From: Harmothoe impar
Lineage: Eukaryota > Annelida > Polychaeta > Phyllodocida > Polynoidae
Length of the DNA: 64,000 nucleotides
Assembly (NCBI GenBank): GCA_947462335.1
Contig: OX381718.1
Span: 42,718,281-42,782,280 of the forward strand
Direction: 5' to 3'
Positions 26,995 through 39,639 of the stretch are shown here, in pieces (within the stretch, counting starts at the first letter, position 1; the number at the start of each line of letters is the position of its first letter). The notes under the pieces are model-generated. The model was not told the DNA's origin. It saw only the letters and a program-made list of their open reading frames with translations, and ran no database searches. The position numbers were made by a program, and so were the translations under genes.

Positions 26995-29104
26995 TAGGTA
27001 TAAAGGAAGGGTATACTTATGACAAATAGGCAAATATGGAACAATAGTTGTGGACAAATTGTTAAGAAATTTAGAATGTATGCCTAACTGATATTGTAGT
27101 AATCATCTACATGTATCCATCTCATGAAAGTATTATAAGGATTACAAGTTTGTCTATGCTTATCATATATATTATGTGAAAAGGAAAAGACGTAATCTAA
27201 TAATTTACTACACTGCTCGAGTTGTGATTGATTATGCACAACATATGGAAGTGAAACAAAATAAAGATAAGAATAGCAGTCTGAAGCTTACAGTGGAAAG
27301 CACCCAGACCTATTATCCTGCCAATACCACCCACCACTATACAACTAGCAGTTCTTATTCTGCCTGATTTGTCTTAGAAGGGAGGAATAATCAGATAGGA
27401 TTGCATGTCTGGTGGGAATAAAATTGTCTTTATAGTGTGAAACAGAGCTCCTATCCCCTATAGCATGTATCGTTCTGCCTGAATGTGAGGGAGTACATGT
27501 TATCATTACAGTGTCCTGTGTGAATAAATTATGAGAAACCCAACATGGGGACAGATGGAGGAGGACCTGAGACCACTGACGCTGGGATAGATTACAGAGA
27601 GACTTCCATATTTTATAACTTAAATGGGAGGATTTGACAAAACATCATACAAAAGATGTGGGTGGTTAGAGGGATGAGGCTTTTATTATAATGATTGGTG
27701 TGAATTAGTGATAAGGAAATCACATACAGATAGAAGATACCCAGACTATTGGAGTAGGCAACAAAATATTATTTTTAATGATGTCATACATTTGTATGTA
27801 AATAGTATCTACAAATTGTGACAGGAGCTTTGACATTGTGTCTTCATGTCACATTTTAATGTTTAACATGCCATTGGTGTTATTTCAATTTATTGTTCAA
27901 CTTATTCATCCATTCCAGACAGCACCCTATAAACCATTAATATCTGCAGTTGGAATAATTATACACAGGGTGGTGTAGACCTAATTTACAGTGAAAGTGC
28001 CCATGACTGTGTTATCCACAAAAGATTTTCTTCATATAAAACTTGCACCTTATAAATGTTAGTATCATGACACTGATCTAATTTAAATAACAAATGTCAT
28101 ATGCCAAATGGCATTTGCTAAGTGGGTCCTAATATTATTATACTGCTGCTGTTCTACCGCTGAGGCATCAATCCAGTATATATACTCTTGGTGCTGTATT
28201 TTATAGGTGTGGCTGGGGTTCAGTGATCCCAGAAAAGAGGACGAATGATCAGTCAATAAGTTCAGTCAGTACACTGGTGCTTGTATAATGATAGCAGTCC
28301 GTAGAGTGTAAGCAGGAAAGTGTAACTCCTGCCTTTGTCTTGCTCATGGAAGTGTCATAAATCTCAGGGTTTAATTGGCAGTGCAAACAAATATAGTCTT
28401 TTAGATGCCAATGTCCCCCTAGACCCCTTTGCCTTCAAAAGGTGTATTTCACTTGAAACCAGTGCAATTAGACTACTGATCTCAGGATAGAGACAGTGCC
28501 CACAAGGCTTTGGGAATGAGTAGATAAATTATGTATGTAATTTTGTATGACATACATTGTAACTGTAATAGTCTTCTCTTACCTGTAGAGTGTTAGAGTG
28601 AGAAGGTTGGAGATGCAATAACCAGCAGGTACTAGACACAGTATAGACCTACTGATCCACCTGCCACATACTGTATACCACAATGTACTTCCAGCCAGAA
28701 TTCTACCCGGCAGGGGCTGATTCACCTATTACTGTGGCTCACTCTAGCGGCAGAAGCAATTTGCCCTACACTATGAACCATTAAGGACTACTAGCCAGTG
28801 TGCACATTAATGTTGATCAATATTCATATGTGTTGTTAATATTCCTATTACATTGCCTGTAAGTGTCACTGTGCTGTTCGCCTCCCTGTCGATCTGCCAT
28901 TAACACTTGGTCTGTTATGGATTATATCTTTAGAGAGTTTGCATCATTGGTTGCTTCTCAAATAGGTACCTTACATACGGCTGCTCTCCCAACTAAGGTC
29001 CCAATCTATATAATTATTGTCTGCCCTGCTTACTGAGCATGTCTTGCTGTGCTTAGAGAGTGACTGATACCGTATTCATCACCCTTGAATTACAGGGTTA
29101 TATA

Positions 29105-29492
29105 TAAAATTGTGGTCCACAACTCCCTGCTGTAGAAATTTGTGTGTGATCAGTGGTAATAGCCAGATTGATGGAACTACATATACTACAAAGCTACAGG
29201 TACAAATCCCTTTTAATATATTATGTCACTGTTTCCATACAGGGGAGAAAATGTACAATATTTTCGTTGAATTAAATCGTGTTCTCGTAAATATCAACTA
29301 AAATTGTGGTCCACAACTCCCTGCTGTAGAAATTTGTGTGTGATCAGTGGTAATAGCCAGATTGATGGAACTACATATACTTCAAAGCTACAGGTACAAA
29401 TCCCTTTTAATATATTATGTCACTGTTTCCATACAGGGGAGAAAATGTACAATATTTTCGTTGAATTAAATCGTGTTCTCGTAAATATCAAC
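29105..29492. repeat. 194-bp nearly perfect tandem duplication
   Basis: Two adjacent copies (29105-29298 and 29299-29492) differ by one base in about 194 (ACTACAAAG versus ACTTCAAAG). Each contains the same 63-codon open frame, as expected from duplication alone. A single diverged relative of the start lies at about 4930-4970 in unit 1. This is far younger than the main array. Confidence 0.95.
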
Positions 29493-29585
29493 TAATGAAG
29501 TCAATGATATATACATGCATCTCTTACAACGCCTCTTATAGTATCATGAGACCAACAGTAACACTTGTTTATCTTGTCGTTTCAG

Positions 29586-29624
29586 GTATGTACTGGTTTG
29601 ATCTCAGAAATGCTGTAGTTTAAG
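29586..29624 (+). other. Element G copy 2: candidate 39-nt micro-exon
   Basis: This copy matches 5102-5140 with four differences and keeps its length. A pyrimidine tract ending GTCGTTTCAG precedes it and GTAAGTAC follows. The short frame is MYWFDLRNAVV and a stop. The sequence beyond the junctions is much less similar to copy 1 than the 39 nt themselves. It follows block M, as in unit 1. Confidence 0.4.
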
Positions 29625-31739
29625 GTAAGTACAATTGCCTGACATCAAAAATTTAAGAGGAAAAATAGCTAAAGAGAAAGTTACAAGAAATGTATTGCCC
29701 AATTATTAGATCTGTACATCATGTCAAATAAGAGTGTCATTATGTGCATATGTGGCCGCACCCCACCTTGGACAGTGTCATTTGTAGTTATATATTTAGG
29801 CAAGTTCAGGTAGCATTATCATATCGTTGTTTCCCCTTTGTAATGGAATCACCTTCAAGAGTGATTTGTTTCTCCACACTCTACTAAATGATGTAGTTTT
29901 GGTCGCACACACCAGTGCTTAGGGTTGCAACATACCAGTCTCGGTACTCAGGTCAAAACCCATCAATAGGTTAAGTCCATGCACCTGCTGCTTACGTCAG
30001 TAAGGAGGTGTAAGAACTCTATAAGGCCTATCAGATGTAACTATATTAGCCCCTTTCTAATATGTGTCCTGGAGTATTACTCATATTCTGGGTGGAGCGG
30101 ATATGAATTTGTGTTATGATCTTCTTACCACATATTCACATTTCTGAGAATAGATTTGATTGTGGAAGAAGTATGTGACTGATAAACAACTTTCTATATG
30201 TGTAACTGGCTTTTAATGTATATATCACCAGTACAGCTGATTGACATCTGGTCAGTGCAGTCTCAGGGCAGCAATATAATGATTCTTCTAGGAAGCCATC
30301 TTCTTTTCACCTAGAATACTAATAAGCATCATTTTACAAATATCATTTTCTAATTATTGCTGACCTAAGTCATTAGCTCTGAAGGAGCCCCTCCAGTATG
30401 ACTGTAACCTCTTCTGACATCCTGCAGGCATTGGCAGTGTGACTTACACAGTCTGAATCACAATACGACTGGACAGGTATAACCTCTGAATCATGAAAGA
30501 GTGACATGGAAATACTCCATTGCTCACATACCTCATCATTCAAAACACTACTGATGCATGATACTCTGTAGACTTTTTGTGTTAAGTCATTACATACCCA
30601 TCCACATGCCATACACCAAAGACCCTGTGGACTTCCGGCCAGAGCTATACCCGGAAGCCACTAATTTGCCTATCACTGTGGCTCAGTCTAGCGGCGGCAG
30701 CAATTTGCCATATACTATGGGGCTTTAAGCACTACCATACAACATACATGGAGGATGTGTGACTATAGACCCCTACTCAGGCATCCCAATGCTGCTTGTA
30801 CTGTCTCTTCCTCATTGCTGCCATACCAGCATATAAGTGGATTATAGAAATAGACTATCACAGACATGAATAGATATATCACACTAAATGAGGTATACTA
30901 TATTAACATGGGGGGGGGGGTTAAAATCAATGACTTACTTACTTTACTTAACTAAGTGCTATTTTCTGTAAGGCTTATTACACAGTACTGAGGATGCTTG
31001 TTACTGACTACAGCTACGCAGGGTCACTTTAAGCATATCCATGTATGGTACTGATATGAGTTCAGTACCAGTGCGTTATTCAGGTAGTTACTTGTAGCAC
31101 ACAGGGATAATAACAGGTTTGGAGCTTCTAGCATTTTGTATGCTCAAATATCTATATCAGCAGGTTCTAAGAAGTTATGTGCAGTACCTAGCTAAGACAT
31201 GAGAAGAAAAACTTCTTGTGTTTGAAGTGATAGATGTCTATACTTAGACATAAATCCCTTATTGATGATGTGAACTGATATTATTTAGATATCCCATCAC
31301 ACAATTCTAATGACCATACTGCAGGTACAGTGTCAAGATTGATGTGCAATTTTAGAACAGACCTATTTTACATTTATATTGATGTGACAAACAGTGTAAT
31401 CAAAGGTGTGACCAAGATATTAATGGGCATTTCACCATTTTGCTTCGGGTGCATTACTCATTTCACAAACACATTTTGTCCAGACAATGATATTGAACTT
31501 GGATTGAATTTCAGTTGGCAATGATTTTGTTTTTTTTATAGAATGCATCTCATCACTAAAAAGATTCGACTTTGTTTGAATTGGATATATACATTGAATT
31601 AGTTTTCAATATAAACAGTAGAGCTTTATATTGCACCTGCCAACCTCATTCTATTGTTACTGTACATCCTAGGAGGAGTGGTAGAGACCCTACTCCAATT
31701 ACTGTATTAGACTGATCCACCTGAGCTGCTCCCCAACAC

Positions 31740-32070
31740 GGCACATAGCTCATGAACTAGCCAGCGTGTGGGAAAAAAACATTTTATATCTTGTTAACTA
31801 TCATACTGGCATAAAGCCAAACAGAAAACAGAATGTGTTTCAGGTTACCCAACCCTACCTAGAAAAACAGGGCCGATCCTAGACGTTTTTATCCTTTTTT
31901 TAAAATTATTTGTATTTTACGTCATTTTAGGATTATTTCTGATTAATTTGATGGTAGAGACCATTGCCATCGGGTCAGCACTGAAGCTCACGAGTCAATT
32001 TCTGGGTACATTTTAGGCCAAAATGAAAGATAAATAAATAGATGAAAATAAAATCTGACCTTCTACCATC
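31740..32070. mobile_element. Unclassified insertion in block R
   Basis: The R copies at 16600-16900 and 56850-57030 (inverted) lack this stretch. It holds GTTACCCAACCCTACCTAG and a T/A-rich middle (around 31890-31930). Neither terminal repeats nor target duplications are clear, so the family and exact ends are uncertain. Confidence 0.4.
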
Positions 32071-32500
32071 GATTTAATGAGTGATTGGTTTTATAAACAT
32101 GAACTTGAAGGTTTATGCTGTAGGAAGATCATTGTCAGGAATTAATGGGGTCTTGTCATTGATATCTCCGGAATGATGCATCATTTTGTATGCATAGCTA
32201 TGTATTATGGCTGATACTCTGATGAAATGTCACAAAAAATATGGAGCTCTATAGAGAATTGTTGATGGGCACTACATCAGGTGGCCTGTGTGGCTCTAAA
32301 ATATTTTGTTGTGTAGTATATTTCTAGACATGAATGCAATCCCCATGCATAAATACCAACTTTTATATCTATATAGGAGAACAAGAGTGTTCTCAGCGCT
32401 AATCACTCGCAGTGTGTAAATGTCAACAATTGTTGCGGGGGCACAGACACAGGGCCTTAAATGTATGTAAACCTGATATAATAACCGCTGCTTTTCCTTA

Positions 32501-33113
32501 CACTGAAAACCTCAAGGTCGTCATTCTGACAATGCCAAAACTGACAACTTTAGGTAGTCAAAGTGACCACCTTAGGTCGTCATTGTGACTACCCATCTGA
32601 GCCATTCAGACCAAAGTTGTCATAATGACGACCTTAGGGAGTCACAATAATTAGGTAGTCAGAATGACTACCTTAAGGTTGTTAATTTAGGTATTGTCCA
32701 TTTGAAGACCTAAAGTCATCAGTATTGACAACTCTCAAGTCCTAGGTTGTCTCAATGACTACCCTATGGTACATAATTCTATTCCTCACTTGCTACTTAT
32801 GGCACACTACTGCCACCTGGTTTTAATATTTGCATTTACTATATCTGTCGTGAGATATACACTGGTGACAGGGAGCAGAGTGGTCTCTATACCTTTGGGG
32901 CCATCATTCTCACCCATTGGCAACTTATTTATAACAAGTAATGCTACTTAGTTAAATCAAGACTACACCAAATATGTGAAAAGGATGTCTGTCATTAAGA
33001 AGTGAACTAATTGAGACTATATTCACACACCATTCTCCACTCCATCTGCCATTATTCATTATGACTACCTAGGTCATGATAATGACTAGGCTCCTTGCTC
33101 TGGGTTTTCAGTG
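32501..33113. mobile_element. TA-flanked MITE with array of AGGTNGTCA palindromes
   Basis: The element starts CACTGAAAACC and ends GGTTTTCAGTG between TA dinucleotides (32499-32500 and 33114-33115), 613 bp in all. Inside are at least eight imperfect palindromes of the form AGGTAGTCANNNTGACTACCT, clustered at 32515-32760 with one more pair near 33060-33090. The middle (32780-33050) has no such motifs. The array could be a set of protein-binding sites or hairpins. No coding sequence was found. Confidence 0.75.
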
Positions 33114-36100
33114 TAGATATGTGACACCTCGAGGTAAGATGATAATTTACAGGTTTCCACAATGGATGCCTGCTTTAGACAGTCCTACCAGCTCATAGGG
33201 TACCTGACAGTGGTCACAGATATACACCCTGTGTGACTGTGGGTGTATCATTGAATCATACACTGCTCCCAAAGAGGAAGGCTTACACCTCCTCCTACGT
33301 TGCTTTAGGTGTTTGTGGAGGGGAAATCATTAGATCAGACAGTCTTCCAATACTTCACAGGGGGAGAGTACAGTGAGGGAATGTAGGGAAGCCCTGCCAC
33401 CTCTCACCAAAGGTAATCCGATACTTATACACATCTTATGTAGAAGCTCCAACATTCTAACCTTATAATATACCTAGCTCGATGAACATTAATTTATTAT
33501 TATATAAAATCAACCCACAAAAAATCTCCCACATGCTTCTAAATATTTTTGTTAGAATATAAATCCCAATGTTATGCATATTAAGTCAATTGCCAAATTA
33601 CTGCAGCCACATGTAAGGTACTACCTGCTCTGCCTCAGTGAGGAACAGACAGATGTTTAAAGGATTACCTATGTGAAGGTCATGGGGAGAGACGCTTCCC
33701 TTTAGTACAGATCCTCTATATCCATCACCTAGATCCACATCTTCACTCTCTCTACCCCTCCACGCCTACCTGCACACAGAGTACAGAGCTGACAAGAACC
33801 TCCCTATCTCTAAGCACCAGGCAGCCAGAGCAAGTCCTCATACATAAAATCTACAAGCTGAAGTTTGAATTTCACATAGTTTATAGGAGGTAGAGACCTG
33901 GTTCAGCCATTGCATCAGATTATAGTTGTACATTCCATTAGCACTCCATCTCCTTATATTATATTTATACATGTTATATTGTTCATGGATGTCCATTACA
34001 ATATGAGTTTTGATAATCAAATGATAAATATATAAATCTAAGCCAAAGGCACATTTTACATAAGGGGGGTCAGTTTGGTTTTTACTGTGATCTACAAACC
34101 TGTATTCAACGGTAACAATATAGCCCTGTATTGTGAGGATAACTATTACCAGCTTGTTTCTGCATGGATATTTTTCACTGGAACTAACTGATATAATATC
34201 ACCCATAGCCCCTGAACAACCTCTATCTACATGTTTGATTTATGAGGGTCAGAGGTGTGGCAGCACCCTCTGGACTATGAAGTGGGTCAGTGGCTTAATG
34301 TTGAAAGCTGCCCTACATGATTGTAGCAGTGCATTATATTGATGGATACATGAAGGTGATCACACTCAACTTACATGATTCCTTTTTTTTTAAATTGTTT
34401 TGTTAATGCTGAGAATGTTGATCCTTTCTCTGATCTTTTATAAGCTTGCCTCTGTGTAGATCCACAATTATTACGACCATGTAGATCATTCAGAAAAAAA
34501 GGGATTTAAAAAAACAACCAGCCAACACTCAACCCATCAACTAATGTCCAAGATCTTGAAATGTGCGCAGGCAAAATAAACACTGTCAATTCATCAGCTG
34601 TTATTTTCTCAATTTGCTGATTCCAGTTTGAAATAAATGCAATTACTTTCTCCAATCTAGAACCAATCAGTACAATTTCGGTAGAATGACACAGCTTTGA
34701 TGGTTAGAAATGAAGGCTTCATTCCTACGACTCAACAGAACAAGCACCACTCAAAATAAACTTGTACCTCAATTAGATTAAACCTAAAATTGCTTACAGG
34801 ATAATCATAAATGTACAGCTCGGTGGAATTTTAATTGCATATGAGTATTTAGTTAGTTATACCTTACAGACCTTAAGCAGCTGCTGCAGAAGTCTAGACT
34901 AGTCATACAAAATAATGTAGAGACACATTCATAAATCTAGAGCACCCCATAACCACCATTGTATTGCTACTATTATTGCAAGATATAACCACCAATGCAT
35001 AGCAGATACACAGTTTTCTACCATAATATATAAAAGAGGAATACAAGAGGAATGAATATGTAACAATAATAGTTGGAAGGTTAATTATGGTGTAGATATA
35101 ATTATGTTCAAAACTTTAAAGGGTTAGCCTGGTTTTAATGGCTGTAACCTCCTATATGGATCCATTATATAAAGCATCACACAGGCTATAACTCGGACTA
35201 GGGATTATGCAAAAGAGGAAGAAAACTAAAACTAGTTCAAACTAGTTCACACAAACACTACACTGTTCCAATCGTGATTGATTATGCAGAAATATGGAAG
35301 TGAAATAAAATAGCAATATGAATAGCAGTGTACTGCTTACAGAGCAGCACCCAGAACCATTAACCTGCACCCACCACTCACCACCAGCATGTATCATTCT
35401 CCCTGATGGAGTATTGAAGTGGGGAATGATCAAGATATCATTGCCATGTCTGGTCTAAATAAAATGTCTTCATAGTGTGTAGCAGGGCTATTACCCACAC
35501 CCACATCCCCTCTCACCCATTAAAGCCTCCTTTATATGTATCATCCTGCCTGACTGTAAAGGAGTACCTGCTATTACAATGTCTCATGTGAATAAACAAT
35601 GATGAAGCCACCATAGAGACGGATGGAGGAGGACCTGACACCGTGGGTGCTGGGATAAATCACAGCCCCCACATTTTATAACTTAAACGGGAGAATTTGA
35701 CAAAGTACACACAATAGAGAAGTTTACTTGATAAAGATGTGGTAAGTGGGAGAGCTGAGCTCTTATTGAAATGTCTGGTGTGAATTGATGATTAGGAAAC
35801 CACCATGGAAACAGATAAGGGTTCCAGACCATTAAAACAGACAATGCTATGCATTGTAGTTTATATCTGCAAATTGTGATTGGCGCTTTGAGATGGTGTC
35901 TCCAAATCAGAGATGCCTCTTGTTATGTTCCACATGACATGGATGTTATGTGCAGTGTAGGCCTAGTCAACAGTGCAAATGCTCCTGAACCTGCATGAGA
36001 AGCTTGTCCCCATATACTACTGACACCTTAAAAAGGTCAGTATCATGAATTCTGTAGAGAGCACTTATTATAAATATCCTTAACAATCAGGCACTTAACA

Positions 36101-36811
36101 ATTGCACACACATGCATGGTAATAAGTTTTGAGCTTCAAGTATTCTATGTATTCATGCCTATATCATAAATTGTAATTGTTTTTGTATAGTACATCTAGC
36201 AAAGAGAAGAGAAAGCGATTCAATTTAATATGTACAACAGTTGAGCACAGCCTTACCTCCTACTAAGGCACCTGGCATGTAGCCTTATACATAGTTTATA
36301 CAGTAAGTGTCATTAGCAGCACGTCTTGCCTGTGTACAATAATTGTGCGGCCTGCCCTCATCAGCAGAATTACTACTTGTGAAGAGTTCTTTTTGTTCTT
36401 TTTCAAAATTCCAGGTAGCATTTAATATGTGGTAGTATTTCCCAAATATCCATGCAAGGAATGTTTAATGGTAATTGGGTCCTTGTACTTGCCCTAAGTC
36501 ATATATCATAACCATATTGTATCAGTCAAATTGAGCCACCTTGTGTGAGACTGTGACATGATGGCTGTGACAAGTGAAGGTCTGTGTACACTGATAGGAG
36601 CAGTCGGCACATATGGCTTAATGATGATTACATGATGATGATATTGATACTGAGCACGCTGCATCAACACAGCTCTTGTGTTGGAAGTGATAGATGTCCA
36701 CACTTGGACATTAATCCATTGTGGATGATGGGAATTCATAATCATTTATATATGCCATGGGTACAATTATAGAGGAGTACAGGAGCATTTACATAGTGGC
36801 AGGTGTGTCTA

Positions 36812-36863
36812 GGTGTATAATTGTTGACTGTGGCACAGATGGAGGGCCTAAAATAACAAGATG
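36812..36863. other. 52-nt identical segment, copy 2 (block V)
   Basis: This is identical to 21923-21974. The match continues at lower identity to about 36905, ending GCTAGGACTGGCACT in both. Here it runs into AAGATGGCTGCC, a YY1-like motif that is altered in copy 1. Confidence 0.8.
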
Positions 36864-36869
36864 GCTGCC
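36858..36869 (+). promoter_or_regulatory. YY1-like motif AAGATGGCTGCC
   Basis: The sequence fits the animal YY1 consensus (AANATGGCNGC). Similar sites occur at 45054 (AAGATGGCGGG), 59733 (complement, GCCGCCATCTTG), 61869 (AAGATGGCCGCC) and 12271 (complement). Motif matches alone do not establish function. Confidence 0.3.
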
Positions 36870-39125
36870 TGTTCTAGGCTACCCCGCTAGGACTGGCACT
36901 GCTAGTGTAGTACCTGACAGTGCCCACAGCTATACACCCTGCATGCCCTTGTGCTGACTGTGATCATTGGATCATACAGTGCTTCCAGAGAGGAGGGCAC
37001 ACACCTTCTCCTACATGGCTTTAGGTGTTTATGGAGGGGAGACCATTGGATCAGACAGTCCCCCAATACCTCACAGGGGTAGTGCTCAGCACTACTGCTT
37101 GGTGAGAGAATGTAGTGAAGCCCTGCCACCTCACATCCTAAGTAATATGATATGCATTTCATGTCCTAAAATTCTAACCCAAAATACCTACCTCAGATGA
37201 CATGATATCATTCCTAATGTGATAGAGGCCCTTTATAATGTTATGGCATATCATCAAATCCCTCAATGGCCTGCTGGAATTATTTGTGGTGCATGCAATG
37301 TGTACATTCACAAAGCGTTTATCCTTCCTTTTCATTGATTGTTTATATTCCTGTCATTACGTCAGTATCTACAAGTCTGTGTACGGCACCTTTAAATATC
37401 TGCCAATGACAATATTATCTGTCTGTAATGCCTTTAGCTTTGTTGCTGGTAAGCTAGGGTTTGGCAACCAAAAGACAACAGCATAAGTGAGCAAGTAAAG
37501 TGTTAAAGATGCAAGCTTTATTTGATTTAATTTAGATGCAAATTTTAGGCTAATATATGGCACCATATGCATTTTAGTTCATAAGAAGTACTGTAGAACT
37601 ATGACATACTAGTACATATATTATGCCACGGAGGGGATGGGGTGGGGCAAGGCCTGGGTTGAACTGATGCCAGCTCACCAGGCTCACCCAACCCAATCTG
37701 CCATTTCATTTGTAAATGAAATTTGAGATGAATAGCAACTCGCCCTGGTCCCCCAGCCAATCCTGGAGCCATGGTCCTCTAAGGTGTTATTCTACTTGTG
37801 TGCCTCCCTAGTGGGTGTCTGGGACGATGTATGATCTGACACTCTCCCAGCACAGTCTCGAAAAAGACTCTACCCAAGGCTCTGACTCCAGGAGCTCTTT
37901 TGTGGAAGATAGGAAAGCAGTGTTACTTTGCTGCTCTTCTATCCCAATCACACACTGTAGTTCCCGTTCATGAAAAATAGTTCCCAAGAAAAGGTCTAAT
38001 TTTGACCACATAAACATCGCTGATACCCTAGAATAGGAAATGTTTGATAACATAGGGATGTAAGAACAGAAATAATAATAATAAGTATTCATCATAAGTT
38101 TAGAGTGGTAATTGAAGCAGGTGAAGTGATAAGCCATGTGACAGTTGACACAGAAACAACAAAAAGTAAAAGGGCACAACTGATGACATGCTTAAAGTGA
38201 CTCCATGGATGTGAACACACAGATGGTAGCTGTATTTAGACAGAAGGGGCATGTGGAGTTCCTGAGTATTCACCATCCAAAATACCTTTTCGCTCTTCTT
38301 AATAAGACACATGGTTTTCTTAGTTCAGTCCTCATGGTATATCTAGGTCACAAATATTGATTGTCTTATTTCCCACATAACCTGATGTATAGTTCATTGT
38401 TTGTGTTTGCATCAGCATCTATAAATTGTGAGACATTCTGCTGCTTTCGCTTTCATTAAACTACTTTATTTACTGCAATTATAACCACCAGAAACCATGC
38501 TTACTTACCCAGTTTCTTTTAGATTAAACACATCTAGGCCAGGACCATTTTCACTATCCTTAAAAGACAGAGAGTACACAGGTTAGTGCCCTATGAATAT
38601 TTACTGTCATCCTAAATAACGAAGCAGTCCAGCCTCAACATGCCCCTCCTTTGTGTGGATGGGGAAAGTGAAGCAGGTCATGTGACGCTTGGCACAGAAC
38701 CAACAGGAAGTGCATGCACAGGAGCAGATGACCTGCCTAAAGTGACTTCCTGGACGTGTCCATGCATGCACTGTGAGAGCAAGATTATTTGTGCTTGACT
38801 GTGCAAACACAAGGAGCGTCAAGCTCTCCCTTGGTACACATGTATCCCCATCTGGAATCCATTTACAGCAGGGTTCCTTCTTGTTTACTGTCATTCTCTT
38901 CTTGGTTCAGGCCTCAAGGTACTTTGAGGTCAACAAGATTGATTGCTCTGGGATCCGGGGACTCTGTAACATTAATTTCCTTGACCCCTGATTTCTTTCA
39001 CATCCCACACCTTTTTGCTTTGCTGTTTATTAGTAATCATGTCTCAAATTAAAGCTAAACAGTTGTAAAGACTGTCTTCCCTACACCACAAGACTCTTTT
39101 CAATGCTTACACTTATTTGATATGT

Positions 39126-39639
39126 GTGGCCAGGTGAGGGAAAACGTGCCCCCAGGGGGGATTTTCAGTACTGGTTTTGGCCACCAGGAGGTAGTATATG
39201 GGTAAAAACACTGAAAATATACTAAAAATGCTTGAGACCAATTTTTCATGGGGAATCCAGTGATATGCTTAGAATTATTACATCTCCACTGAAAACGTTC
39301 CATTTTTGGAATACAAAAGGAACATTTGTTGCCATGGAAACACTCCATCATTCCAAATGGGAATATTTTGCCACAAATGCTTTTGAAAATTTCACAAGGA
39401 ACTCAAAATTGAAAACAGACTTCAGAAATTCCCTCTAGAATCAATTTTATGATAAAAACATCAGAATCTTTGGTTATTTTTCAACGTTTTCAGTTGTACA
39501 CACCAACCCTGGTTTGACAAGCAGTTACAGCAAAACTACCTGGGATATTTTAGCTCAAGATATCTCATTTTAAAGCCTGTAACATAAACTTTGAAAAGCC
39601 ATTCCCCCCCTGGAGGCACGTTTTCCCTCACCTGGCCAC
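39126..39639 (+). mobile_element. CTCF-motif MITE family, copy 2
   Basis: This 514-bp element has the clearest ends in the family: GTGGCCAGGTGAGGGAAAAC at the left is mirrored at the right, with one mismatch over about 35 bp. ATGT lies on both sides (39122-39125 and 39640-39643). Block B/C at 1915-1935 shows the site without insertion and of equal length. The interior contains GTTGCCATGGAAAC and CATTCCAAATGGG, shared with the copy at 51629. No transposase. Confidence 0.9.
39178..39196 (+). promoter_or_regulatory. CTCF-like motif inside MITE copy 2
   Basis: TGGCCACCAGGAGGTAGTA fits the CTCF consensus except at about two core positions. It lies about 50 bp from the left end, the same relative place and orientation as in the other family members. 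Confidence 0.35.

Larger units (their letters stand above)
22941..33116. repeat. Long repeat array, forward unit 5
   Basis: Blocks are A (22945-23140), B (23710-24060), K (24290-24420), D (24735-24915), J (25360-25640), U (25740-26200), I (27230-27680), E (27900-28090), L (28130-28290), F (28600-28790), M (28880-29100), G (29586-29624), P (30260-30350), F2 (30605-30810), Q (30840-31190), W (31225-31285) and R (31540-31700). This unit best shows the full order from A to R. The stretch 29640-30040 holds no recognised feature. Four insertions break it and are listed separately. Confidence 0.75.
33117..37630. repeat. Long repeat array, forward unit 6
   Basis: Blocks are V (33150-33490), J (33600-33900), T (34140-34340), U (34500-35020), I (35260-35720), E (35935-36040), part of Q (36050-36170), W (36640-36735), a second V (36780-37200) and an H-like remnant (37240-37560). 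L, F, M and G are deleted between E and Q. The V copies contain a readable stretch with CDCG and then LHLLLRC (33235-33305), but in the other two V copies the same frame loses these cysteines and meets stops. Confidence 0.7.

Noticed and set aside
33228..33310. CDCG...LHLLLRC pattern in block V, like the zinc-binding tail of a non-LTR reverse transcriptase
   Set aside because: The pattern appears in one of three V copies only, no reverse-transcriptase core is nearby, and the frame is short.
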